Assembly (NCBI RefSeq): GCF_025698545.1
Contig: NC_068569.1
Coordinates: 27,466,001 to 27,530,000 of the forward strand
Length of the DNA: 64,000 nucleotides
Reading direction: 5' to 3'
Origin: Gossypium raimondii
Taxonomy: Eukaryota; Streptophyta; Magnoliopsida; Malvales; Malvaceae
In this document: positions 37,052 to 50,345 of the stretch, piece by piece
Position numbering within the stretch: the stretch's first letter is position 1
Layout of the letters: every line of letters starts with the position of its first letter
The notes under the pieces: generated by a model
Databases searched by the model: none
Told to the model about the DNA's origin: nothing
Seen by the model: only the letters and a program-made list of their open reading frames with translations
Made by a program: the position numbers and the translations under genes

Positions 37052-38989
37052 CAATAGGTATATGATATGTTACGTTTGTAACACCCCTTACCCGTATTCG
37101 ACACCGGAATAGGGTACGAGGCATTACCAGAATACATACACTTATAAACGTATTGAACCGAGTTATAAACTTTCATTCAAATTTATACTCTTCAAATTTT
37201 TAACATACTTTTATAAATCTTCACCTTATAACTTCAAAAATACTATATTTGTAACAAATAAGGCTTCTGAGACCCAATACATACTCATGCAATTCAATAC
37301 TTCATTTCCATTTCATTTAATTCACGATTCTCGTGTTCACGATTCAATTCAATTTCTCAATCCAATATACATTTCAATACCACAATAATTCATTTAATTC
37401 AAATCATATCATTTGGAATTTCCATTTAATTCACGTACAGTTCAATTTCATTAAGTTCAATACTAATACATATTTATCGTTTAACTTAACGTCCCCTTTT
37501 TCCGTCATTTTACACTTCAAGTATGAACTTAGTATTTTATTTCCTTTCCATTCCAGTTTCCTATGCATATCACACAAGATATAAACATTACACTCAACCA
37601 TAGTCGCAAGCTAGTTCTTTTTGAAGACTAACCACATGATAAACCATTTTAACAAAGATTACAAACTTTAAACCTTACCACCCTTTTATGGTCACAAGCA
37701 TATTTCCATCTAGGCATTTACCATCTCAATGCATAATTTTATAAATTTAATGTGGCGTAATCCAACCACAACTTGGCCAAAGCCTAAGCATACACACCAA
37801 ACATGCTAGCCAAATAAACATATAGTATAAGCATTATAAGCATGGATAAGCAGCACATTTATTTATGTATCGAACTTATCAACATGAGTTAATTCATAAA
37901 CCATTTCTCACATTACTACATACCAAATCATATACCAATTATACCACATACACATACTATGAAACTTTATTTTCTCACATGAACTTTAACAATAACTAAT
38001 CATGCACAATTATAAACATCATTTCTTTTCAATCGTTTATCGATTATAATCGAGCATATGGCCAATTATACACAAATCATTCATATGTTCTTTTAATTTT
38101 CCTCCTCCTCCTCTCCATTCCACATCCTTAATGTACATAACACTCTTAGAAATAACATTTTCTATAGTTTCACTATTCACTTACATGTATGCTTAAAATT
38201 GTCTCTCCGAGTCAAAGTCACTAAATTATTTTTACGCAGAGATACAGAGCTAACCGTTAATTTTCCCCAAAACTATATTTACATATCTTCTTACCATAAA
38301 ATTTTTAGAATTTTTTGTTTAGCCAAATAGTACAGTTTATTCTTTAAAGTTTCCCCTATTTCACTGCTTAACAATTCTGACCTCTCTTCACTAAAAATTA
38401 GTTATCTCATTGTACAGAATTCGAATATTGTTTCCGTTTGTTTCTCTTGAAAATAGATTCACTGAGGATTCTAAAAATATAAAATTTATCACATGCTTAT
38501 TTTTGTACAATTTTTGACAATTTTCCAAATTCAGAACAGGGGATTCCGAACTCATTCTGACTCTGTCTAACTAAACTTCAAATATCTCAAAATATATAAC
38601 TCTTTTGCTTGTTCTGTTTCTTTTATTGAAAATAGACTCATTCAGCTTCAATTTCATATATTATTCAGCCTTTAATTCAATCTCCACTATTTTTGGTGAT
38701 TTTTCAAAGTCACATAACTGTTGCTGTCTAAACTATTTTATTGCTAAATGTACTCTTTCATAATTTCACTTTTTCACTTTCAATCACAATTCAATTCAAA
38801 ATTCAATTTTCCATTTCTAAGTCGATATTCAATTCAATTCCACACCTATATTTATTATTCAATTACACTTAGTTAATTTCCCGATGAACACTTCGGAATA
38901 ATAACAGATAGTCGGTGGATTCAGCACATAGCAACCACCTTATTAATCAATGATGTCCGGTGGAATCAGTACATAACAACCACCTTACT

Positions 38990-41753
38990 TGTAATGGCCC
39001 AAATTTGAGGTTATCGAAACAGTGGTTTCAGGACCACAAATCCGATGAGAAAAATTTTATTTTTCTTTTATTTTTATGGTCTACAATTTCACAAAATGAT
39101 TTCGTGAAAATTTCGTTCGAAAATTTCGACGTTTGGGCACTCAATTTAGTCAAAAGGACTAAATTGTAAAAAGTGCAAAAGTTGAGTTCTACATGTTAGA
39201 GGTGTCCAATTGTTATGAAACTTTAAATTGGAGGTCCTTATATGGTAATTATTCCATTGGTAACTTGGTAGACAAAAATGGACATGAGATAAGTGAAATA
39301 GAAAATTTTTAAGTTAGGGGCAATTTGGTAATCTAGTAATTAAAATGAATTAAAAGGGAAAAAGATGGCAAAAATCATCATCTTCTTCATTAGGACGAAA
39401 TCAGCAAGGGGGGAAGCCATAGTTAGGGTTTTCAAGCTTCCAAGCTCCATAGTAAGTGATCCCAAGTCCCGTTTTTAATGTTTTTTTTTACGTTTTTGGA
39501 GTCCCGGTAGCTTAATTTAGCTTATTCTAGCAATAATTTAACCTAGGGTTTATATTTGGAAAAATACCCATAGGTGAAAAGTGTTTATTTTGATGTTTTA
39601 TGATATAATATGAAGCTATAAATTATGTTAAACAACTTTTGCTAAGCGATTTTAAGTGAAAACGAGTAAAACGACATAATCGGTAAAAATACCTAATGTT
39701 CATAAGTACATGTTAGAGTGGGAATTTGATGTTGCCATAGAAGGGAAAAATGTTAAGAATGTTATAAAACATAAGAATAAGAGATGAAGTTTAATTTCCG
39801 AGCCTTGGGGCAAAAATGTAATTATGTAAAAGTTTAGGGCAAAATTGTAATTTTGAAAAGTTAGAGTCGAGGGCTGTTTTGATGAATGTGATTATTAAAT
39901 AAGTTAAATTTACTATTTTAGATCAAGAAGTACGAAACTCGAGGTTAGACAAAGGGAAGAATAAAGTTGAAGACTAAGTTGGTGAATTTGGCTATAATTG
40001 GTACCGAGGTAAGTTTACGGTAAATAAATGCAATATTTCAATATTTATTATTAATGCTGTTAATTTCCAGCAATTATGAATTTATTTTATGAATTTATTT
40101 GATGATGATCCAAGCATGAAATGATAGAGAATTAAAATTTAAAAGTCCCGTTGATACATAAGGATGGTACTGGATACGAATGTCATGACATTTGGGTAAA
40201 GAGATCCCATGTAAGACCATGTCCGGGACATGGCATTGGCATCCTTAAGATCATGAGAGGTCCCATGTAAGACCATGTCAGGACATGGCGTTATACCGAG
40301 ATGAGAGGTCCCATGTAAGACCATGTCCGGGTCATGGCATTGGCATCGAGATGAGAGGTCCCTATAAGACCATGTCCGGGACATGGCATGGGCACTAACA
40401 TGAGAACATCCCATGTAAGACCATGTCTGGGACATGGCTTTGGCATGTTATTATCGAAGAGACCGAGTATCCTTATTATTCCAATGTAGCTCAACGGGCT
40501 TGTAAACGAATCATGTTCATGAAAGTTCGGTTTAAAGCATAAATGGCAAGCTCGTAAGTTGTAAGACTTAAGAACTTATTATACTATCAATTGATGTTCA
40601 ACGATGCAGCAAGAGTTGAGTAAGTTATGCACACAAGTATTCTAAGTAAACAAGTAAGAGAACTAGTATGAGATTAACTAAAGAGTAAACTAGAGATATA
40701 GTCACTTGAGTTTAATTATTTGTGTGTAATGTTGTTATTTATTTGCTAGTAAACTTACTAAGCTTTATGCTTACTTCTTTTATTTCTCTTTCTCTTATAG
40801 TATTGCAAAGCTACTTCAAGGATCCTAAAGAAGTCGGAGATCGTCCACACTATCAACCACAACTGCTCGGTATTTTATGTCAAAACACGTTTGAGTTATG
40901 GCATGTATAGGGATTTAGTTATTTTGTATGTTTGTAATGATGATTTTGCTAATGAGTGATGTGTAAGTATTTGATGATGTATGGTCATTAAAATGGTTAA
41001 GGATGAAGGTGTTTGTTGTTATGAAAGATTAGGTGATAAATTATGCATGGAAATCATGAAAGGATAAAATTTTGCAAAGAAACAGAATTCAGGCAGCATA
41101 GTGACGTGAATTTGAAAAATCACCTAGGATGGTATAAAATGAATTAGAGGGTGAATGATATATGGAATTAAATCTTGTTGAGTCTATTTTCATGGAAAAA
41201 TAACAGTGTAGCAAAAGGAAATTTATATTTTAAGATATGTGAATTTTAGTAAGATAGGGTCAGAACTGTTTTTGGAGTCCCCTGTTCTGAGTTTAGAAAA
41301 TAATTACAAATTGTACAAAAATGGTTATGAGTTGAAATTTACATGCTTAGATTCCTTAATGAGTCTATTTTCTTTAGGAACAAGTGGGAATAGCATATGA
41401 AAATCCTATAACGAGAAAAGTTATTTTTAGTAACAAGAGGTCAGAATAGTCGAATGGTGAAACAGGGGAGACTTTAACTAATAAACTGTACTAATTGGCT
41501 GAACCAAAAATTCTAAAAATTTTATGGTAGGAAGATATATGAGTCTAGTTTCAAGGAAAATTTACGGAGTTAAATTTTGAGTTCCGTAGCTCAAGTTATA
41601 ATTAATTTAGTGACCGCTGCGTAATTGGACAGCTTTGCTGTAAATAGTGAAAATAATTTGCAAAAGTAAATTTTTATGCTCCGAATTAGTAAGATAAGTT
41701 AAGTAATGCCTCGTGCTCGAATCCGGAAACGGTCTCGGGTAAGGGGTGTTACA
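38990..41753 (-). mobile_element. Solo LTR G (2.76 kb) inside F, perfect TSD
   Basis: The plus strand begins TGTAATGGCCCAAATTTGAG and ends GGGTAAGGGGTGTTACA, so the element reads on the minus strand. Flanks are TTACT (38985-38989) and TTACT (41754-41758). It has no coding domains; the open frames at 40139-40494 are translations of its tandem array. It is younger than F, whose own target duplication has decayed. Confidence 0.9.
40147..40498. repeat. Stem-enclosed hairpin array in LTR G
   Basis: Five units of about 50-60 bases (40201-40446) contain CCCATGTAAGACCATGTCCG followed by GGACATGG, whose core CCATGTCCGGGACATGG is an almost perfect palindrome. The bounding arms are CCCGTTGATACATAAGGAT (40147-40165), against ATCCTTATTATTCCAATGTA followed by GCTCAACGGG (40469-40498). 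Confidence 0.85.
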
Positions 41754-43203
41754 TTACTAGTCAATGATGTTCGGTTCACATAGTAGCCTGCACATAGTAC
41801 TACACATGTAACCATTACCATCTAATACACGTAGTAGCCTACACATAGTACTACACGCGTGATCGAAACTATCCGGTACGCATAGTAGTCTACACATAGT
41901 ACTACACATGCAACCTATCATTCTGGTACACGTAGTAGCCTGCACATAGTACTACACATGTGACCATCACTTTCACTTTTACATAGTGGCCTGCACAGAA
42001 TCCATGCCACACATGTGATCATTCCTGTCACTTCATTTGTATCCATTTTTATTCCAAAGGTTCATTCGAGAATTTTTCACTTTTTCTCACTTTTTTTTAT
42101 CGATCCATTTCAATTTCTCGTCTTTCTTAATTTATAACAATACATTTAACTTATATAAAATTCAAAATATTCATTCCAGTCCAAAAATCCTACTTTGACA
42201 AAATTATGTTATTGCCTCTACAGTTTTACAAAATTACAATTTTGCCCCTAGGCTCGTAAAATAATTTTTATCCAATTTCCTTGCATTTTAGGCCTAGCTG
42301 AACCATTTTCATAACTATGGAAATCCACAATACTCACTTATTCACACACTTGTGACATATTTAATAACTTTTACAAATTAATCCTTTTAGGCATTTTCAT
42401 CGAAAATTACTTAGTACAAATCGTTTATCACACTCCAAACATTCATATTTTTCCATAGAACATCAAAATACATGTATATTCTCCATGGTTAAATTTTTAA
42501 ACATCAACTCTAGCACAAATAAATGGTAGAAATAGGTAAATCATATTACGGTAATCTCAAAAACGTAAAAATCATTAAAAATGGGGAAATGACCGACTTA
42601 CTATTGAGCTTGGAAGCTTGAAAACCCTAACCATGGCTTCCCCCTTGCTAAATTTGTCCTTATGGAGAAGATGGACAAAAATTGGCTTTTAATTTTATTT
42701 TTAATTCATTTTAATAACTAAATGACCAAAATGCCCTTAATGAAAAACTTTGGAAACATGCTAACCATACCTATTTTTGTCCACCAACTTAACCAATGGT
42801 CTAATTACCATATAAAGACCACCAATTTAAAATTTCATAACAATTGGACACCTCTAACATATAGAACTCAACTTTTTCATTTTTTACAATTTAGTCCTTT
42901 TGACTAAATTGAGTGCCCAAACGTCAAAATTTTTGAACGAATTTTTCATGAAATCATTTTGTGAAATCATAGACCATAAAAATATAATGAAAATAAAATT
43001 TTTTTCTCGTCAAATTTGTGGTCCCGAAACCACTGTTCTGACTAGCCCCAAATTTGGGCTGTTACAATGTTAAATGAGATAATTGATGTCAATTGGTCAA
43101 ATGGTTACAAAGGTAGAAGTTGTCATAGGTAACAAAGTATTGAATGAAATTTTGAATGAAGTATATGTGTAAATGTTGATAAATGGTAAGAATTGAGCAT
43201 ATG

Positions 43204-45871
43204 TGTAACCCCCTAACCCGAATTCGTTGCCAAAACAAGGTTACAGAGTATTACCAAAGTTTGCAGATCAATTAATCAGACATTTCATATAATAAAATAT
43301 TCATATAAAAATGTATTGAAATCATAAATATTGTCCTTATACGAGCCCTTGGGCCCCAAAATACACTTTAGAAACAAGTCTGGACTAGTTCGGATACTGA
43401 AAGAATTTTTCGGAAAATATTGAAAATTTTCAAAGTTGGAAGGGACACACGACCGTGTGGCCAGGCCGTGTGGGCATTCAAAATAGGGACACACAGTCGT
43501 GTCCTAGCCTGTGTAACTCTCTAACTTGGGTCACACAACCAAGTCATACACCCGCGTGCTAGGCCATGTTGAGCATACTGACTTGCGCAATTTTAAATAT
43601 ACAGGGGACACACGACCGTGTCACCTGACCATGTGTCACACACGGCTAAGACATACGCCCGTGTCTTTGCCCGTGTGGACGGAATTTGGTAATTTTCCAA
43701 GCCTCATTTCTCACCCAATTTGGTACCAACCTAAACGCAACAATTTGCATGCCAACAAGCCATAACAAGGCATTTAAATCAAGCCAAAATCAAATCTTAA
43801 ACATGGATTATCACAACATACAACCTATATGCCCTTACGCACCTCAAACGACAACTTAATAACATGTCAACCAAATATTGAAATTTACCTAGATATTCAA
43901 ATGCATATATGCATAATTTTACCAAATATACTACTCCAAACCAATTATCAATATACCTATAAGATTTCCATCATTCAACCATACCAAACACACATTGAAT
44001 ATGATAAGGCCACATATATATACACATCAAAATATATCAAACACAAGCCATTCAAATGGTTAGTCTCAACAAAATCCTTATATGCCAACATTGGATAAAT
44101 TAACTTATACATGTCATTATAACCGAAATTAATTTACTGAAAGTACCAAAAGAGCCGATGGATAGTGTGAAATAGCTCCGACTAGCTTCCAACCCGAATG
44201 AGCTTCCAAATTACTATAAAACACGAAAAATAACATAGAGTAAGCATTTAAGCTTAGTAAGTTCGTATAATTCGGAATTTAACTTACCATTTATTCACAT
44301 TTAAGGTAAGCATACAAACATATCCAAACCCATTTGGCCAAAAGTCTAAACACATATCCTCAACATGTTAGCTGTGTAAATCACATAAAGGATCCAACAA
44401 ACATGGATGAATTCATCAAGTAATCACATTTCATGAATTTCATGTATTTACCGGTAATATTTCATTTCAAACTCAAATAATTTCATAACAGAACTGTACC
44501 CGTTGAACTATTTAAAATATCGTTGGATACACGGGTAGTACACACAGGTGTACTGAACTGTAGTCCGTCAATTCGTATTCATGTATGCTCATGCGAGCTG
44601 AATAACGGAAAGCTCATACGAGCTGAGTATCGGGAAGCTCATGTGAGCTGAATAATGGGAAGTTCATTTCAGCTGTGGTGTGTCCACAACACATGCAGGA
44701 CTCAAACCAAATCGGTAAGCCTAATAACATGTCATTTGTACCCTACGAATTTCATAAGGTTCACATGGGACTCAGTAATCGTCAAATATACAATCGGTAT
44801 TTATTAATGGAAATTGTACAATTCACAAACAATAATTCAATTTAACACATATTAATGTACAATTTAATTACACGAACTTACCTTGACGAGTTTATGTAGA
44901 TACGAAAACGACTAATTCGATATTTTTCCTTTGCCTCGATTTAACTCTGTACTAGGCCTAACCGGATCTATATGAATGAATTTAACTCAATTCAATATAA
45001 TTCATATTCAATTTAGTCCAACACATTTTTTTGAAAGTTATTATTTTACCCCTATACTTTTAATTTATTACAATTTAGTCTGTAGGTTCGGAAAATGAAT
45101 TTCATGAAATTTAATCCTTATTCAAACCTAGTCAATTTTATACATATTAATAGCAGCCCATATAATTCACAATTTCACAATTTTACCATAAATTTATCAT
45201 CTTTTCAATTTAATCCCTAATTGATAATTTCATCAAAATTCTCTTTAATAAAGTTGTTTATCTAACAACTTTTCATTTTCTATCATAAAACTTTAAAATT
45301 TAAGCATACTTATCAATGAAAAAACCTTAATACTTTAACAATTTTGTAAATTAATCCCCGAGCTATCTAGATTAAGCTATTACGATCTCGAAAACATAGA
45401 AATCATCAAAAACGGGACAAGGATACATACGTAATTGAGCAAAATAAGCTTGCTAATATCTCAAGCTTTCATGGCTAGGTTTCCTTTTTTATGTTTGGTG
45501 GATGATGATGATAATATTTTTTTTTATTTGATTTGATATAACTTTATTCTTTAATTTCCAAAATTAACCCTAATGTTTCATGAAATTTCCAATGATGACT
45601 ATTCATGCTTAACTACTAATCATTTTAATGGGTTAATTACTATATAAGGACCTCCAATTTCAAGTTCTATAGCTATTTAATACAAATAGCTATTAGAACT
45701 CAACTTTTGCACTTAATGCAATTTAGTCCTTTTCATCAAATTAGGTATGTAAACGGTAAAATTTCCATCATACAGTAGACCATAAAATAATAATTAAATA
45801 AAATTTTCTCTGACTTCGGATTTGTGGTCCCGAAACTACTATTCTAATTTCATTGAAAACGGGCTGTTACA
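43204..45871 (+). mobile_element. Solo LTR D (2.67 kb) with perfect TSD
   Basis: It begins TGTAACCCCCTAACCCGAAT and ends AACGGGCTGTTACA, flanked by ATATG (43199-43203) and ATATG (45872-45876). It is the same subfamily as C, with a CACGGCC-rich island at about 43445-43680 and an AGCTCAT...GAGCTGA array. It is inserted in LTR J. Confidence 0.9.
44499..44770. repeat. Short hairpin array in LTR D
   Basis: Four units of about 25 bases at 44585-44680 with AGCTCATACGAGCTGA-type palindromes, fewer than in its relative C. The bounding arms are CCCGTTGAACTATTTAAAAT followed by ATCGTTGGA (44499-44527), against CCCTACGAATTTCATAAGGT followed by TC (about 44741-44762); pairing is imperfect. Confidence 0.65.
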
Positions 45872-47796
45872 ATATGAATGTAGCATATTTGGTTAAATGA
45901 CTCAAATGATAGAAATGAACTTGTATGTTAAGGTTAATTCTTAAATTGAATAGTCAATTTGATGAATTGGTTGGGATGAAACATTTAAGGTAGTATATAA
46001 GGTAGGGAAAATTATGTCTTTAATAGGTTGAAAATGAACTTGGCCAATTGGTTAGGCCGTTTTGAATTGATACAATTTGAATCATTTGCAAACAAATGGT
46101 CACATCGCGACGTCGAAAACTTGTTGTCGCAATGAGACCAAGTTAGTATGTTGCATCGCGACGAGGAATCCCCAAAGTTGCGACATCAACATAAGATTTT
46201 GAAACATTGCAATTTGGCCCTAATCCGACCTCAGGCAGCAAAAAAGCTTTCATAAAATCGTATAATACCCGAAAATGATAGAAAATCATATTGAGATTTA
46301 ATAATATTATTAATAGCATATATAAAAAGGTAAATTGAATTGTAGTTGCTTCAAAAATGGATGTGGCATCCCGTAACTCAGACCTAGCGATCGGGTCAGG
46401 TATGGGGTGTAACACCCCTCACCTAACCTCGCCACTGGAATCGAGTTACGAGATGCTACAACACAAAACAAAACAATTATAAATAGTTAACAATAAAAAA
46501 ATACATATACTTTAATAAGTTCAATCATTAAATACCATCTAAAACTTTTTCCGAGTCTTATATGAGCTTACGTGAGCTTTAAAGTTGACCCGAGGACATT
46601 CAAGGATCAGATTGTAACATTTTCAAAAGTTCAAGATAGTTATGCAAAATAGGGGTCACACAGATGTATGTCTAGGCCGTGTAACTCTATAAAGCCGTCT
46701 GGACCAAAATGTAAAATTTCATCAAAAGTCACATGGCCATATGGCTGGGTCGTGTAACAAACTGAGACCGTGTGAAAAACTAGGTGACCAAATCTACAGT
46801 ACTCACATGGGCATGTGACCAACTCGTGTAACAATCGAGAACTGTGTGGTACAAATTCTTCCTAATTTTCCAATGAGCACACGGCCGTGTCACTTGTCCG
46901 TGTGTGACACATGGCCATGTGTTAGCTCGTGCAGTGTAAAAATGGGTCATTTGTTGATTGTTTCAAACCATTTTTCAAAGGTAACCTCAAAAACACATTT
47001 TGGTAATTTGTGACATGCTCAAAACATCTCAAAACCAAGCTAAAACATGCATATAAAAACTTCCTAAATAACTAACCAATATGCCACAATGGCACAAACA
47101 CATAACACAATCATATGAATCAATTCAAATCTTTCAAGCATGTTACTACATTCCATACCATTCATAAACTTCAATATAAATTTATCCCGATGGCATTATA
47201 CACACCTTAAAAATCAATTCAACATACTTTATTTAACATTCAAACAACATACTTTTTTGAGCATTTTGTACCTATTCAATCATGCATTCCATAACATTTT
47301 CATGTCAAGTCAATATAGTCATTCTCTCACTTTAGTTTAAGACATCCAACAAACCTCAAATATGTCATACCACCTTGCCACCATTCTAAATTATATATAT
47401 CAATAATCATACAAGATCAAGCACCATATACATATGTATACCATAATCATCATTCAAACAAACACTTATATATATATAGACTTTTTCATCATTTACCAAA
47501 AATCAACACTTAACCATATTGAAACCTATATACATGCCACACAACCGGGTCTAGAATAATTTAAAAGTCTACTGAGATTAAAGTTGGATAGTGTGAGCTT
47601 TGGAGTTAATCCTATAGATGCGTTCTGCAAAAATGCCAACTATAGAAATAGAAAAAAAACAAAATAAGCATTACGAAAGCTTAGTAAGTTCATAGGAAAT
47701 TTACCGAACTTACCTTAACATCACAACAATTTAAACTATTGAAACATGTTCTGTCGTAATTTGATATGGCAACTTAGGCTTTCTCATTACACTTAA

Positions 47797-49440
47797 GGAG
47801 CTTATTTTCAAGCAAAGTAGCATTTTTTTGCAGTTTTTAGGTTTTGGCTTAATAAGTGTAAAAGCCTCGTTTTTGTTATTTTGAGACCCAAATTGTCCAA
47901 TAGTGCCATTGGGGGCCTAACATATGTTTTGAATAATATAGGGATGCATTGGAGGCTTAATTGAGCAAGAACAACACCAAAGGAGATAATATTGCAATAT
48001 ACAAACCTTAGAATTGCGATACCTCTAACAGAACCAAGATTAGAGAGCAACCTTCAGTGGTGTTACGATATCCACTTTGGGTATCACGATATCCACCTGT
48101 CAAGAAACACCCCAAGTTCAAGACTGTCTGAGGTATCGTTATTTCTTATTTTTTAGTATCGCGATACAAACATCATGAGAGGATAAAAATTGACAAAACA
48201 AACAGTCTTTGTCCACCTAAAGCACCAATCATTGAAGACTCATTTAAGGGTTTTTTGGGAACAATAATAGGGTCAGAATAACTGCTTATATCAACCAAAA
48301 TTTGGTTGAGAGAAAAGGATGCCACATTAACTTAGTTTAGGTTTAGTTTTCTCTAGGTTTCCCTTTTAGTTTTCTGTTTTTTCTCTAGGTTTTATATTTT
48401 CTCTTCTTCTTTCTTAGTTTTAAAGTTTATTTTACTACACTTTCTTCTTGTTCTTAGAGTTCTTGTAGTTAGTTAAGTTAGTTATCATTGTAGCTTAGAT
48501 TTATTTGCACTTTTAGTCCTTATACCTTGGCTGTAATGAGATTTCTAGCTTTAGTTTAATGTATTTCAGTTTCTATTGCTTTAAACTTGTTAAAGTTTGT
48601 TCATTTTATGCTTATTCCTTTAGATTTTCTTGTTGAATGCTTCTCTTTACACGCCCTTTAAGTTTTCTTGCATAAAACCCCCAACGTTTACATTTTTCTT
48701 AAGCTTTTCTTTAATGGTTTCCATGATTTTCATTTCCATGTTTATTAGCTTTATTTTTAGCATGAGTAACTAAACTTATAAAGGGGGTTGGTTCATGGAG
48801 ATGTGGTGAGTTGATTATCGGTTGATGGACTAAATTGTAATAAATTGGACTAATTTGAATGAACCTAAAAAATTAAGATTGACGACCCTAAGGGAATATC
48901 TAGGCAAGTGAGACCGAAAGGAGATATTTTTGGGTATCAATTCATTAGTCTCAGGTTAACCGGTGAGATCGAGCTATAATCCAGATTAATTTATCTAACT
49001 AGGTAAAATTGAGACCGAGAGGTAAAATGGAGCCATTTTAGGAGTTTAAGCGATTTGGATCCCTAATTCAAAGATTAGTGAACCACATCAAGATCAATCA
49101 ACCACAGTTTGTTAGTAATTTTTAATTTCGTAACTTTTCAAGTTTTACAATTTAGTCCTTATTAGCTAGATCATAGATTAGTTTAATTTCTCTTGACTTT
49201 ATGATTTGTCATAATATAATTTCTGTGATTAGTTGGTTAGGCTCTTTATTTCGCACACGTATTGTTTAGAAATTGTTTAATCCCCGATTCTCTTAGGTTC
49301 GATCCTTGGAATACTCTAGTATTCTATTGTAACACTACAAATATTACAACTAATCTGTCACACTTACAGAAAAGTAACGATATTTGTATTCGTTTTTAAT
49401 CCCAATGTTGATTTATCTCTCTCTCGTCGAGAGAGAGGTA
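47797..49440. mobile_element. Suspected insertion of another LTR type inside H
   Basis: The sequence differs from all the other LTRs here. It contains GATATCC, TATCGCGATA and similar words repeated (48060-48170), then T-rich text, then GGTTCGATCCTTGGAATACT (49300-49320), like a retrotransposon leader. It ends in a CTCTCTCTCGTCGAGAGAGAG hairpin (49418-49438). H-like sequence resumes to its right. No target duplication was found and there are no protein domains. Confidence 0.4.
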
Positions 49441-50345
49441 ATTGAAACACTTTGGCATAACACATAACATCCTTTGGCATCCTAAACTTTCATTTTCATT
49501 GTAACTAAACAACCAATATGTTAGTTTGTTTACGTATCAAATGCTTGTAATATGAATCTATACAACATTTCAACAAAGCATAATATATATATTGTCTCAT
49601 TCATACTCATTTCATAAACATATAAATTCAATTCATATTCATACATTTCTAATAGTGACATTTCTGTTAATACCATTCTTATTTCTATTTTCACCTGAAG
49701 GTCTAAAGCAATTTGAGCTCAAATATTCAGAACTGATTTGATCCCATTTACTGAAATTATCGGGCTGCTAACACTAGCTTCGAATTAGGTTGCTAACACT
49801 AGCTTGGTTCGATGTTGCTAACACCAGTTTTAGAGAATTCGTAACAAATTCTGGATCTCAAGCCATTGAATTAATCCCTGATCACAACAACTGGTTCTTT
49901 TTGAACTTAATAGCATGCCATTCGTGTATAGATCGGTTATTACATTTATATGAGTTTTCTTATCATTCCCACTTCATTTCAATCTTTTCGCAACAATTTA
50001 TACATATCATACAATCCATTTCATCAATTCTTTACCATTTAATATCTCGTATCAGTTCACATTTGCCACATAATTCATATTTTACGATTTAGTCTTTTAG
50101 ATGCCAAAATCATAGAAATTATACTTATATATAAAATTAATAGGTACAAACACAATTTAAACATAATAAGTGAAGACAGTAAGTTCCATATGAACTTACT
50201 TGGGAAAACAACAACCACAAAGTATCAGGGGTTAATCGGTAATTTCTCTTTTTTTCACGATTAACCTCGGATCTATAATAATTCATTACAATTAGTCAAT
50301 TCCAATTATTTCATTTCATCCTAATATAAATATAAATCAGTTAAA

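Larger units (their letters stand above)
38880..42070. repeat. Stem-enclosed array in LTR F, interrupted by LTR G
   Basis: Right of G, four to five units of about 52 bases (41777-42019) carry GTAGTAGCC(T/C)(G/A)CACATAGT followed by ACTACACATG. Left of G, a shorter GTCCGGTGGAATCAGTACAT type unit occurs about twice (38910-38988). The bounding arms are CCCGATGAACACTTCGGAAT followed by A (38880-38900), against TATTCCAAAGGTTCATTCGA followed by G (42050-42070). Confidence 0.75.
37077..43066 (+). mobile_element. Solo LTR F, split by LTR G
   Basis: It begins TGTAACACCCCTTACCCGTA and ends AAATTTGGGCTGTTACA. Flanks are ACGTT (37072-37076) and ATGTT (43067-43071), one C-to-T change at a CpG. Without LTR G (38990-41753) and one TTACT copy it is about 3.22 kb, like its relatives. 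The 5' third is very A/T/C-rich with many TTCAATTC words. The G insertion lies in its array region. Confidence 0.85.

Noticed and set aside
40139..40494. Two overlapping minus-strand open frames of 98 and 67 codons
   Set aside because: They are translations of the tandem ACCATGTCCGGGACATGG array of LTR G in two frames.
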